This document shows positions 48,101 through 58,321 of a stretch of 64,000 nt of DNA, piece by piece. The DNA is from Chrysoperla carnea (taxonomy: Eukaryota; Arthropoda; Insecta; Neuroptera; Chrysopidae): NCBI RefSeq assembly GCF_905475395.1, contig NC_058337.1, positions 87,662,368 to 87,726,367 on the forward strand, written 5' to 3'. The stretch's first letter is position 1. Every line of letters starts with the position of its first letter. The translations under genes and the position numbers were made by a program. The notes beneath the pieces were generated by a model that searched no databases, was not told where the DNA came from, and worked only from the letters and a program-made list of their open reading frames with translations.

Positions 48101-49948
48101 AATAACACCGTAATCAATGGCATGTTTAAAAGTAACGTTCTACAATAAAAAAAAAACAGATTTAGTATTTGATAATTTTTGATAAAATGATTATCTTCAA
48201 TTACTTTCTAATTTGTTTTTCTGACTTCATACTGCAATAACGTTGTACAAAATTTTGATTACATCCAAAGATGGTAAGCGACATGAATAGTTGACCAATT
48301 ATAGCTGTTGGTGTTGTCACACGAATAGTAGGATCCCAATCCCAACTAAAAAAGATACCATTGTTTATTATTATTGCTGAAGAGTTATTAGTTTTGTAAA
48401 AGCAGGGTAAAATTACATTGTGGTGAATTTAGATGTATCAATACATAATTTTGGAATAAGAAGGTGGAGTTGTAAGATAAGTAATGTTTTCATGAAGAAA
48501 GTTCCATAAAAATTAGATTTAATAAAAAAAAAAGTTTCTTACTTGTTAAATTCCAATCGAGAACGTTCTTTATTAATTTGAAGAACATTTGAAACGCCAC
48601 CAGCTTCAATGCATCCTTGTATTATTACAACTACACTAACAGCAATCATTGTTATGCCTTGAACAACATCTGCCATAATTGCAGCTTTTAATCCACCCTG
48701 AGAATTAAAAATTATTGTAATCCTTAACATTAACTGTCCTTATAGGAATTTTTGTTATGAAAATGAGACAATATAGTAAAAATTTTGATATAATACACAC
48801 CATTATTGTAAATGCGATACTAATTCCAGTTATTCCAAAAATTGATACCCAATATGGTAATCCAATAACAGTGTTCAATGCAATACATGGTGTAAATACT
48901 GTGACGCCAAGATTTAATATAGAACGGATAATGAATGTCGCTGATGCCAAACAACGTACAAGGCGTGATTTGAATCTCATGTCCAAATATTGATAAACTG
49001 AAGTTATACCTACAAAAAGTTAAAATATTATTATACATGTACTTTACAGTTTTAGCTATTATGAGCATCATATGGCGGGCTTGAATACACAAAATAAATA
49101 AATATGAAATATTCTTGTATTTGTTTCTAAAAAAAGTAGTGGAAAAGAAACCGAAGTCTGAAAGGTAAGCTTTTCTAGATCTTTTGCCAGTCCTTTAACT
49201 TATCTACCTCTTATCCAAAAACGCTGGTTCTTTCTCTAATATAATCTTGATTATGAATTTAGCTCTTATTTTTGCGAAATACCTCTTGGCACTACAGGCC
49301 TGCACTCTGGCGGCGAACTAACTCACTCAGACTAATACCTATGATAATCCTTTATTCTAGACAGTTTGTCCAATGAGTTACTGCATTCAAGTAGTATCGG
49401 GAATGTAACCTTTGGTTTTGAACAAATAGTTCCGAAAATAGCTTGGCTATTTGAGAAAAAAAGTTCATTTCGTTTTCGATATTTGTTGTTTTGCACTGAT
49501 AGTACGCCAAAACTAATGCCTGAAAGAATTACCATACATCATTTGCCTTTTTGTCTTATGCCTTATGGTAACTCTTCTAGAGCCATCAACAACAATAAAT
49601 CTTACTTGCATTTATAGACTTACCTAAACTGTAATAAACAGGTACAAACACATAACAAACAATTGGATACGCTAATAACATTCCATACAATGTTTCCCAC
49701 ATTCCAGTCCCCCTATATATATACTCCGAGGGATATCCCAGAAATGATCGTACACCTAATGTTCCACGGGCAATTGATATCATCATAGCACCCATTGACA
49801 CAGCACCAACCGTACCAAATACATAATCACTCTTAGTTTTTTCTTTTGGTCCAGAATATTTGCTATATACAGCAACTAGTGTACTTGCAATTACTAATAC
49901 AATAAACACGATGTAATCATACATCATTGATCCTTGATCTAATGCCAT
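45115..49948 (-). CDS. SLC5-family solute:sodium symporter (SMCT/SMVT-like), seven exons
   Basis: Exons on the minus strand are 49948-49624, 49009-48801, 48697-48543, 48345-48205, 48139-47921, 47208-46705 and 45445-45115. Every intron is GT-AG, and phases are consistent throughout, giving 627 residues, close to SLC5A8-type transporters. SLC5 proteins are about 13-helix plasma-membrane carriers that usually couple Na+ to uptake of monocarboxylates, vitamins or sugars. Recognisable landmarks are GITSVYQYLDMRF at the exon 1/2 junction, GGLKAAIMADVVQG, FGCNQNFVQRYCSMKSEKQI, ILNSLATVTWEDF and YSVSYMYYGLIGTMITLVVG. A Ser/Thr/Lys-rich cytoplasmic tail follows the last helix. The first core helix reads ISIARGTLGVRSFLGYP, not the usual SxxSGxxxLGxP type, and the helix-8 Ser/Thr pair is Ser350-Leu351, so Na+ coupling is uncertain. 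A TTTACAG acceptor at 49969, 21 bases before the ATG, suggests a 5' UTR intron. Confidence 0.94.
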
Positions 49949-50399
49949 TTTGAATTCTTTTTATTTATCTGTAAACAAAGAGAACAATTATTTATTTTTG
50001 TTATTCTTGAAAACAAATTCAAAAAATATATTATAAGTTGATTAGAAATACTGATGATATAACTCTTGGTACGATAAAATTTTAATCGAAATTGTTATAC
50101 TATCTTAACGGTATAAAGGAAAGCGAAGCAAAGCAAAGGATATGTTGAGTTACAAAGCTGGAGCTAGGGCTGGATATATCCTTAGTTTAAGGACAATAAG
50201 TTTGATAGTGTAAATGTTATAAATTTGTATGCCAATCTATCATTGCCAATTTACAAAATTGTTATATTTTCAGCTTAAAGACAAGAAGTTTGTTTGATAG
50301 TGCTAAGATCATACTATGAATCGTCATCAGCCTGAGGATAAATGTAAATCGAGCATTACAGATCTTGCATAATAATTGCTTAGGATAGTAGCAGGTAAA
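49949..50399 (-). other. SLC5 5' flank, probable 5' UTR intron
   Basis: On the minus strand CTTTGTTTACAG is followed by 20 bases and the start codon, a typical acceptor placement for a leader intron. I did not find the matching leader exon or promoter, which should lie at higher coordinates. Confidence 0.4.
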
Positions 50400-50665
50400 G
50401 TTAGGTTAGGTTGGCTGGCTGTCTACGAGAGACACACTTAGGCCATAGGACCCATTGTGATACCATGTATGTGTTTAACCATCTTTTTCTCTGATAATTT
50501 CATTTATCAGCTCCTCAATTATTTCAAGAGTCTGAGTACACCTTCTTGATATACCATGCGCTACACCAGCCCATCATAACCATTAATTAAATTAATTTTT
50601 GTTGTGTCACCGGTGGGAATCGAACCCGCTACCTTTGGAATACCGCAGGATATACAAGTGTTAAA
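50400..50665 (-). repeat. tRNA-derived SINE, minus-strand copy
   Basis: Read on the minus strand, GTAGCGGGTTCGATTCCCAC holds a perfect B box (GGTTCGATTCC). After it come TTAATTTAATTAATGGTTAT, GGGCTGGTGTAGCGCATGGT, ATAATTGAGGAGCTGATAAA and a CCAACCTAACCTAAC end. The same blocks in the same order occur on the + strand at 59670-59840. The A-box half is degenerate. This is a dispersed SINE family, not a tRNA gene. Confidence 0.75.
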
Positions 50666-51263
50666 AAAATTGCATACATTTTACGTCGTAGTAAATAGTA
50701 TAAAAAAGTTGAAATTTGTAATTATGGTTAATTTTTTATAGAAATATTTTTTGTGGTTTATTACAAAATCGGAAAATATAAATATTAATTTTTATTATTG
50801 TAGTAAAGCAAATACATAAATTTAGAAATATTATTTTTATGACAAAATCAGAATGTTAAGTAATAATAAATGATTTATTGGTTTAATTTTTTGACAGACA
50901 AACAAAAATCTTATGAAACTTTAATTACTCTTCAGATAATATTGAAAGCCGTCTAAATGTGGACATTAAAATAATACGATTGTTTAATAATATAAAATAT
51001 TTGAGGATCTGAAACTATCTATAATACTAAATTCATTTAACAAAAATTGGGCTAAGAATAAATTCAGTAATACCTAATCTAAAAAGTTTAAAGGTTTACT
51101 ATCAAAAAACTAAATGAAGGGGTAGCAAAACTGTATAAGATTAAGTTAAGGTCGTGGGCAAAATCAATAATATAACTGAACGATGATTATAAAATATCAA
51201 ATTTGACGAGTACTTGCCAATCGTAGAATCGTTGCTGAACCGCCACTGTATATTTCATGTAAT
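50666..51263. other. Noncoding stretch
   Basis: AT-rich; nothing recognised. Confidence 0.35.
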
Positions 51264-51337
51264 CGTTGAAACGGAACCAATCAACTTTCAAAAAGTTGAA
51301 CGGAACCAATCAACTTTCAAAAAGATTGGTTCCGTTC
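51264..51337. repeat. 30-bp tandem duplication followed by inverted copy
   Basis: CGGAACCAATCAACTTTCAA occurs twice in tandem (about 51270 and 51301). It is followed directly by GATTGGTTCCGTTC, the inverted form of its first half. The result is a near-perfect hairpin-forming cluster of 74 bases. The ORF at 51214-51405 runs through it and is not a gene. Confidence 0.7.
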
Positions 51338-51965
51338 GGTTTGGGAACTTGAAATTTCTATTTCATTTTCATAGACCGATTGCCGTAATTAAAACAATTA
51401 ATTAATTTCTCACAGAACTACAGAGCTGTGGGGTGTTGTTACTAATGATTTGAAAAGTTAAAATTACCGGAAGTACCTATAGGTAAAATAATTTAAAATG
51501 TTGTTTGAATACAATTAGTGGTTATTATATATTATTATAATCAGGTCCGGCTGATATTTACACTAAACCACCACTCAGTGAAGTACACACCGATGCATAA
51601 AGAACAAACTGTTTGTTTCGAGTCCTCTTTGTTTCAAAAATGTTTGCTGAATAAAAATTAAATTTTTTCCCGGCAAACTTGTTTAGCTCAGACGAATAAA
51701 TTATCAAAAATTAGGTAAAAACCCACTAAAAACTGGACTAGCTTGGTAGCCGCTTAGATCACCCGTTACTAAATAGGCCCAACGTGTATCAAGTATGCAC
51801 ATTTTTGCTTCACAGAGAAGATTAACAAAGGCAACAACACAATATTCAAACAGCTGACAGAGAAACACAATAACAGAGCATGGTATTCAATGCGCACGAT
51901 CGTATTGATGGAAGTCAGCTGCTTCAATAGTTTGTTTAATTAATTTTGTATAAAAGTTCTAAAAA

Positions 51966-52021
51966 ATGGTTAGATATTGTTTCATTTGCAAGGAATATTT
52001 TAAAGTGGACATGTATCAAAG
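51966..52021 (+). CDS. Possible first exon of a THAP-domain protein
   Basis: ATG plus 18 codons (MVRYCFICKEYFKVDMYQ) end at a GT donor (AAAG|GTTAGT) in phase 2. THAP domains start this way: Met, one or two residues, Tyr/Cys, with the first zinc-ligand pair CxxC spaced as in C5-C8 here. They act as DNA-binding domains, often derived from P-element transposases. The required downstream SFHxFP segment was not found by eye before 64000. The gene may have a long first intron, or the exon may be a remnant or coincidence. The upstream sequence (51780-51960) is less AT-rich than average, as expected of a promoter/leader, but has no clear TATA. Confidence 0.3.
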
Positions 52022-53762
52022 GTTAGTAAAGTTTAATTATTAAATAATATTTATTAAATGGCAATTATTATGTTGTAAATACGCGCCAGGATAATATATT
52101 GTGTATTAAGGCATGCGCATTAATAATAATTCTTCGTCATTTATTATCCTTCTCAATCATCTTAGAGAGGTGGTTCTCACTCTTTTATCAATTGAAATTA
52201 GTATATTTTCAAAGGGTAGCCGTAAAATTACCGAACCTAATTACATTATTTATTGAGTGTAGTATATGGTTCCCGTATTGTAGGTGTTACATTCAACTTG
52301 GGTCTTAATAATTCCGGCTCTGATAAAATACGAATCCGTTATAATTAATACGTTTAGAAATAGATAAGTTAATTATACGATGCATTTATTTATTTAAGTA
52401 CATATATACTCCGCACATGTAGGTCATATTTCGATTACCTATTACTGTATATTTATTTGGGTGTTTGTTTTTATCTGTTTTATTTATATCATAAACATAT
52501 GATAATTTTAAAATATATATCCACGAGGTCATTGTCCATTTCAATTTCAAGTTGAATAATGACTGAAGAAAATTGTATCATGTACTTTCTAAATAAGGTC
52601 TAGTTCCATCAGATCTAATTCATAACATATAAAAACAAGTACAACTCATCGGATATAAGTTGATGAGTTGTATCTAATTGTTTTTATGTGATTTTGCGAT
52701 GAGACTAAGAGGCCCTACCACATTTAAATGGAGTTAGTAGATGAGTATCTGAAGAGAATAGACTAAGATTTAACACAGGTATGGGCAAACGTGACTTATA
52801 GAAGTCCCTCAGACTTCTGTAACTAAAATACTAGTAAGACAGAGAGACAATATTTTTTTTCTACCTATCTCATTACTATTAGAGAAACCGAGATAGGTAG
52901 AAGAGTCGTAGACCCGTCTCGCTTCCTCCTCTACGAGTAATGCGGACTTGGATAAAGAAACACACAATAAAGTTATAACAATGGTGACTTCGACTTGAAA
53001 TAATTCGCCTATGCTTGCTGACTTTAACTCTTGTTTAGCTAGGTATTTATAGTTTGGATACAAGTGGCTAAAATGATAGTCCTTGTATATCGTAGCCTAG
53101 TGACTAAAATGAGTTCCGCCTTGAGTTCCAAGTTTGTAACAGAAATCTCACGTTGCAACCAGATAAAAGACCATGCGGGACGTTTTATAGGTAACTAACC
53201 TTATTTCTCATTATATAACAAGGTGTTGTAGTCCCTTTCGAATGTTCTCTTAAATATTTTTTTGACTGCCAAATATAATCCGGTATTAATAATGTATTGA
53301 CTTGTTTCGATGCATCAAGTTAATATATTTGTCAGTAAGTTACACTCTTACGCTTAGCCATCTTTCAGTGGCGTAGTTCATTTATACCATTCTTTTAAAT
53401 GTGGTGAAAAACTGATACCATTTATTCACCTAAAATAGGCGCCGCGTCGGTTCAGTCTACTACCTAAAGATGAGTATAGTATCGTTTCCGTCATTTTGTA
53501 CAACATAAGCGCACATGTGAACTCCAGACTCATGGCATAGATAACATATTAAAATTATTTTGTCCATCATATTCTACATCTTGAAGCTATTTAATAGGTA
53601 TAATTTTATACCTTATTAATTCTGTTGCATTCATAAGACATAAACAGGAAAAATTTTAATTATAGATGCTGAGATAAACTTGAAACAGTACAGTGGAGGT
53701 GAAATCCCATCATATTATGCAAGTATCATATTATAAATATGACGCATTGTATTAATATAATA
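52022..53762. other. Noncoding stretch
   Basis: No supported gene. A hairpin CTACCTATCTC...GAGATAGGTAG lies at 52861-52904, inside a minus-strand ORF (52809-53063) with no recognised domain. At about 53368 CAGTGGCGTAG matches a sequence I associate with ends of several DNA-transposon families; a related copy is at about 62750. Confidence 0.35.
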
Positions 53763-54041
53763 AAAAAATAACTTTAAAACAAAAAGAAAACCGACTTCAA
53801 AAGGAAAACTTTTCCAAAATAAATTAATATGCACTAAAAAGTAAACAAATAACGATAATATAATGTAGTCAAAATTATTGTTATTTTTGCTACATTGGCT
53901 TGGCTGACACCGACTCCAAAAATAATAATAATTTTAACTACATTATATTATCGTTATTTTTTTACTTTTCAGTGCATATTAATTTATTTTGGAAAATTTT
54001 TTATTTTGAAGTCGGTTTTCTTTTTGTTAAAAGTTATTTTT
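53763..54041. repeat. Near-perfect palindrome, arms about 125 bp
   Basis: The left arm 53763-53889 (AAAAGAAAACCGACTTCAAAA, AATTAATATGCACTAAAAAG, ATAACGATAATATAATGTAG) is repeated in inverted orientation at 53918-54041 with few differences. The loop (53890-53917) reads CTACATTGGCTTGGCTGACA then CCGACTCC. The arms differ at roughly one base in fifteen, mainly in the A-rich parts. It has the form of a foldback MITE. Confidence 0.8.
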
Positions 54042-54364
54042 ATTTTGTGATTTTTAGTGAATCTGAAGTACACTAACTAATTTGTCACTAAAAAAAGAAT
54101 CATCGAAATTGGTTGGCTTGATATTGAGTTATTCGTCCTCTTGTCGTGCATACTTAATGCAAATTTAAGACTTATATGGTTTTCTCATGGTTGTCGTTGT
54201 CAGAACTGAACCACAATAAAATGGGACCACACGGGAAGCACCAGCTTTCAAATAGATAAAGAATCAAATTGGTTCACACAGTCGAAAGTTCTGAGGTAAC
54301 ACACAATAAAAAAAAAATAGAGTCAAATTGATTACCTCCTCCTTTTTTGTTTGAAGTCGGTTAA
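53780..54364. mobile_element. Insect interspersed element ending in GAAGTCGGTT
   Basis: Past the palindrome, 54045-54364 ends ACCTCCTCCTTTTTTGTTTG then AAGTCGGTT. That end is the inverse of AACCGACTTCAAA at about 53790. An AAGTTCTGAGGTAACACACA block with a poly-A tract precedes it. I recall this AGTTCTGAGGTAAC...ACCTCCTCC...GAAGTCGGTT ending as widespread in insect genomes (memory, unchecked). The palindrome would then be an inverted duplication of the element's 5' end, or a second element joined to it. Confidence 0.55.
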
Positions 54365-55212
54365 TGATAAAAAGGTAATATAGATATTAGTAGACATAAT
54401 ATTATAAATTACAATATATATGGAAATAATGTGAATCATAATAAAAATGTGATCAACAAATTACTATAAAGTAGTTTTATCTTTTTTAATTCACTCATTC
54501 AATAAACACAATAAATTACGAGTAATTATTTTCATATTAAATTGATCGACCTTGAAAGAGTAACTTTATAAACGATTAAACTGATAAATTTGAAATTATC
54601 ATTACAAATATTTTAATTCGTTTTATGAATTTAAGCGAAAATATATTTATGTAGATTATACCAATTTCGCTAATATATAAAAAGGTAAATCTGCCAAAAT
54701 TTTACTACGAGATGGATTTCTAGTTCTAAGTGAAATTACAGGAATGGTAAAGGCAATTTTATGAAATTTGTTATCACTTTGCTGTAAAAAAGTTCGATTG
54801 ATTCAAGAATTTCTGGGTTTTAATTTTTTGTTACGGAATATCGAAATTTGATAAGTCCCATAATATGTGCAAATTTGATCGAAACCTAATTTTTATAAGA
54901 CAAACAATAAACAATTTGAAAAACATTTCAATTAATGATTGCCTTTATTACTAAGGAAATGATTGCAATTGAAATTAAGCGTTTAAAATTTAATAACGAT
55001 GGAAAATTTCAGTTATTACTCATCATACAAGTGAAAAATTAATTGATGATGATATTTCATGAACTATTTTAATTACTAAACAGTAAATTATACTTAATTG
55101 TAGAAACAGCTTTGATATTGAAATATTACTCTCGCTTTTTTATAGAAAGTTTTTATTTTCATTTCGAAAATTTTAAGAGATTTCTATCATACAAAATGAA
55201 AATAATAGAAAA
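54365..55212. other. Noncoding stretch
   Basis: AT-rich; nothing recognised. Confidence 0.35.
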
Positions 55213-55220
55213 TATATAAA
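55213..55220 (+). promoter_or_regulatory. Possible TATA box
   Basis: TATATAAA lies 30 bases before the start codon of the small candidate gene at 55243. That spacing would put the transcription start almost on the ATG, which weakens the case. In AT-rich DNA the motif is common by chance. Confidence 0.2.
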
Positions 55221-55242
55221 GGGTGAATCATTTTAATCTGTT

Positions 55243-56355
55243 ATGGCTAGTAGCTCGTTTTGTCTAGTTCTCCGAGTTGCTTTAATATTCAGTTTAGGTC
55301 CAAAAGGTAAGAGAGAGAATAACACTTTTAAATTAGAAAGTTGATCTTCATAAAAAACTAACATTTTTTCGAAGTTATTTTACGATTTTAATGTTCTATA
55401 CTATATAAAATTTGAAATATTTTGGTTAATTATAAATAATATTGTCTTAAATAAATTTTACTATTATGAATCAATGAATACAGTAACTTGTTGATTCAGA
55501 AAAGTATTGGTCTGATCTCCAAAGGCTTTAACCACCACAGCTTGTTTGATAATATATTTGTATGCTCTGCAAATAAATTAGCAAAAATTATTTTAATTAT
55601 AATGTATGGTATTTTAATCACAATATATCGTTAGCCATATGGTATTTAGAGCATTGGCGTAGTTTTGATTGAGTTGAAAGAACCGATCAGCTGCAGTGCC
55701 TGTACTTAGGTACTAAGATGCTAAAACGTCCATTGAGTTATCTTTTAACGTCTTTGTATCCTTTCACGATGACTTTCTAGTGCATTGACAGAAGGTCCAT
55801 CGATACTCACCGCACTCCCATAAATCCTTAGCTTAAGTTGTCGGTATTAAAGGTGAATATGTCAATTTCGTTACAGGTAAGAGATAGAAGAAAATTTTAA
55901 ATTAGAAATACAAACAAGAAAATTTTTAAATAGGTTCTGCAGAAATTAATAAAGAGAATTTAATTTTGACTCCAAATCCTCGAGTTTTGAGGAAGATTTC
56001 AAAAAAACACACTTGAACATTCAAAAGAGCACCCCGAAAACCCTATCTCATGACTAAGTAGAGCTATTTTAAGGCATTCATAGATAAATTTTAAGGCATT
56101 CATAGATTAATTTTCATGTAAAGATAAATTTTTACATTCAATTTCTGTCAAAAGCTATTTATATTTAAAAAAAAAAAAATATTTCAAACAAAAATAAGTG
56201 TTTTTTATAAAGAACAACTTAATTTAAAGTTTTCTTCCATTTCTTATCTGTAACAAAATCGTGTACATTTTTCAGTATCCAGAAGAAAGACCTTATTTCT
56301 AAAGACTTTAGAAAGAGTTGCTAAAGGACTTATGGGATATAATGTTATTTACTAG
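55243..56355 (+). CDS. Possible two-exon gene for a small cationic secreted peptide
   Basis: Exon 1 (55243-55306) encodes MASSSFCLVLRVALIFSLG then PK, a hydrophobic signal-peptide-like stretch, and ends in a good donor (AAAG|GTAAGA, phase 1). Exon 2 (56276-56352, stop TAG 56353-56355) follows a pyrimidine tract and TTTTTCAG. In the matching phase it is open for 25 codons, includes RRKTLFLKTLERVAKGLMGY and ends in Tyr. The 47-residue product would be a signal sequence plus a basic, amphipathic-looking tail, the general form of small insect defence or signalling peptides. Against it: the exon 2 region is part of an inverted repeat, and the chance of such short exons arising in 64 kb is not small. 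No homologue is recognised. Treat as a candidate only. Confidence 0.2.
55790..56345. repeat. Degenerate inverted repeat, arms about 120 bp
   Basis: The segment about 55790-55905 (CCCATAAATCCTTAGCTTAA ... GTTACAGGTAAGAGATAGAA) is matched in inverted orientation by about 56220-56345 (TTCTTCCATTTCTTATCTGT ... GTTGCTAAAGGACTTATGGG). A third, direct partial copy of the same GGTAAGAGA...TTTTAAATTAGAAA block lies at 55306-55345, over the donor of the candidate exon above. This suggests a decayed inverted-repeat element or serial duplication. Confidence 0.5.
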
Positions 56356-58099
56356 GAGAAACGGTTTAAATTTTACAGGGAAAATTTTGTTGTCAACTTT
56401 ACGGTTTAGTGGATTTGCTAAGAGATCAAAAGATTCACTTTTTTGTAGTATACTGGCTCACTAATTATAAATATCACAACAGGTATGAAAAATAATAAGT
56501 AAGTATTTATAGTTTTTTTCCACCAAGGTTAATTATATTTCATTAAATTTGGAAACAATATGAAAATGTAAAAAAAACTTGTGATATTAAGCTATAATAA
56601 ATTACTGACTTCATTATATAGGTACATATTTATTATAAATGGAAATATCCCACATTTTCATTAATAAATAATTCACTGATGATTTAAATTAAATTTTATT
56701 AAATTTTTGTTTATCTATATTTTTCTATAGACCGATTTAATGTTCTGAAATTCCTCGATGACAAAAACAATATTTTGGAAATTGGGCGTGGAGTGATAGA
56801 AAGAATGAATGAAAGTGTCCAAGTTTGAAAACACGATTTCAAAAACAAGTCTCATAGTTAAGTTTTGTTACTGTATGTACATCATTATAAACCTTTTCTT
56901 TCGAAAATCGAAAATAATAGCATAATTTTTTTGAAAATATTTCCGTTAACGCATTTGATGCTAAAATTGAGTAAGAAAATCTTGTTTTTTGAAGAAGAAA
57001 AAAGTTTTCATTAATCCAACCAAAATTTTCTAGTACTTAAGGTAAATCCGAGATGTTTAATCTGTATATGGAGGTTTTATTGTTTTATAGCGGTCAAATT
57101 TTTATAATTTAACATGTCTTATGTAATCAAACTATAATAATTAATAGTTATAAAATAATTTAATTTTATAATTATAATTAAAAAAATGTTATTAGAAACT
57201 TGTTTATAATTAATTACAAGTGTGTAGATCAAGCTTTTTTGATTAAAAATAACTATTGTCATATTTTTAAGAAATTTTCTTATTATTATGTATCATGAAT
57301 AGAGACAAATTTTACTATTGTCCATCAAATCTATCTGGGAGGTATGAAAAATGGTCATTGTTAAGGTTTTATATCAGTATCGAAGCGCATAAAGTAAAAA
57401 ATTTTGATTTTTTTCAAAATAAAAAATATTTTTGTAATTTTTGATCAGTTTTAGGTAAAAAAGAACTCTTGTAATTTTTTCTCTAGGCGGTTAGTTTTCG
57501 AAATAAAAATTCTTGAAAAATTAAAATTGCAATATTCGATTTTAAGAAAAATGTTTTATTTTTTCAATCTATGAAATAATTAGCTTAGCTCATGCAATTA
57601 TTGCTTGAAGAATTTATAAAAAATCTATTATATAATATGTCGCATAATGAACATTTATAATTTATAATAATAATTTATAATTTGAATATAATAGCTATTT
57701 TTAAGAAATAAAATAAAAAAATAATTTTTATGAATAGACCTTCATCGATTTGCTTTTTTTTTCGGATTTGGAAAATTATCAAAAAACTATTCAACTAAGG
57801 AAAATCTAATATATTTTACCTTTATTACAGAGCGCTTTTTGACATGGTAGAAGATATGTGATATGTCTTTAATTGATTGACATTTGCCCGAAATAAAAAA
57901 TAATCATTTTTAAAATGACAAGCCCTATAAATCTGACTTAAACAGTAACAACTTTCGTAGAATTTTTAAGTTATTTCTTAGCATTACAAATTTGGAACTA
58001 AACTTAATATATTCTGATATATGTTATATATACAAAGATAAAATAATCCAGCTAGACATGATACTCCCTACTTTTTGGCATTTTTCGCTATAGATCTAA
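56356..58099. other. Noncoding stretch
   Basis: AT-rich; no gene, RNA or repeat recognised. Confidence 0.35.
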
Positions 58100-58321
58100 T
58101 CAATGTTCGATATCTGGATTATGCTGTATTCTAGTTAGTTGTTTCAAAATATTTATCATTATTTTTAATAGAAAAGGTTTTGATATGGTTATGCCATATT
58201 CAAGCGCCAATACACAAATTCTACATATTGTACTAACTTTCCTCGGCATGTCGTATCGCTTGCCGAAGTAAACTCTAATTTTAAATATTATTAAACTCAG
58301 GCGAAACCACGCGGTGTGCAT
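58100..58321 (-). pseudogene. Possible relic of a non-LTR retrotransposon reverse transcriptase C-terminus
   Basis: The minus-strand frame reads FGKRYDMPRKVSTICRICVL, ALEYGITIS, then LKQLTRIQH. This follows the pattern near the end of insect jockey/RTE-like ORF2 proteins (GKxWGLxPK...IYxxxVRPxLxYGxxVW...LxxIQ), with one apparent residue lost before the Tyr-Gly. The match is by eye and weak. No neighbouring catalytic motif was found, so at best it is a fragment of a dead element. Confidence 0.25.

Noticed and set aside
48757-48993. Plus-strand ORF over SLC5 exon 2
   Set aside because: Shadow of the transporter exon.
50400-50415. Telomere-type TTAGG repeat (GTTAGGTTAGGTTGG)
   Set aside because: Only two units, forming the tail of a SINE copy.
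52809-53063. Minus-strand ORF of 84 codons with a hydrophobic segment
   Set aside because: Contains a DNA hairpin, has no splice context or recognisable family, and lies among repeats; kept only as a noncoding note.
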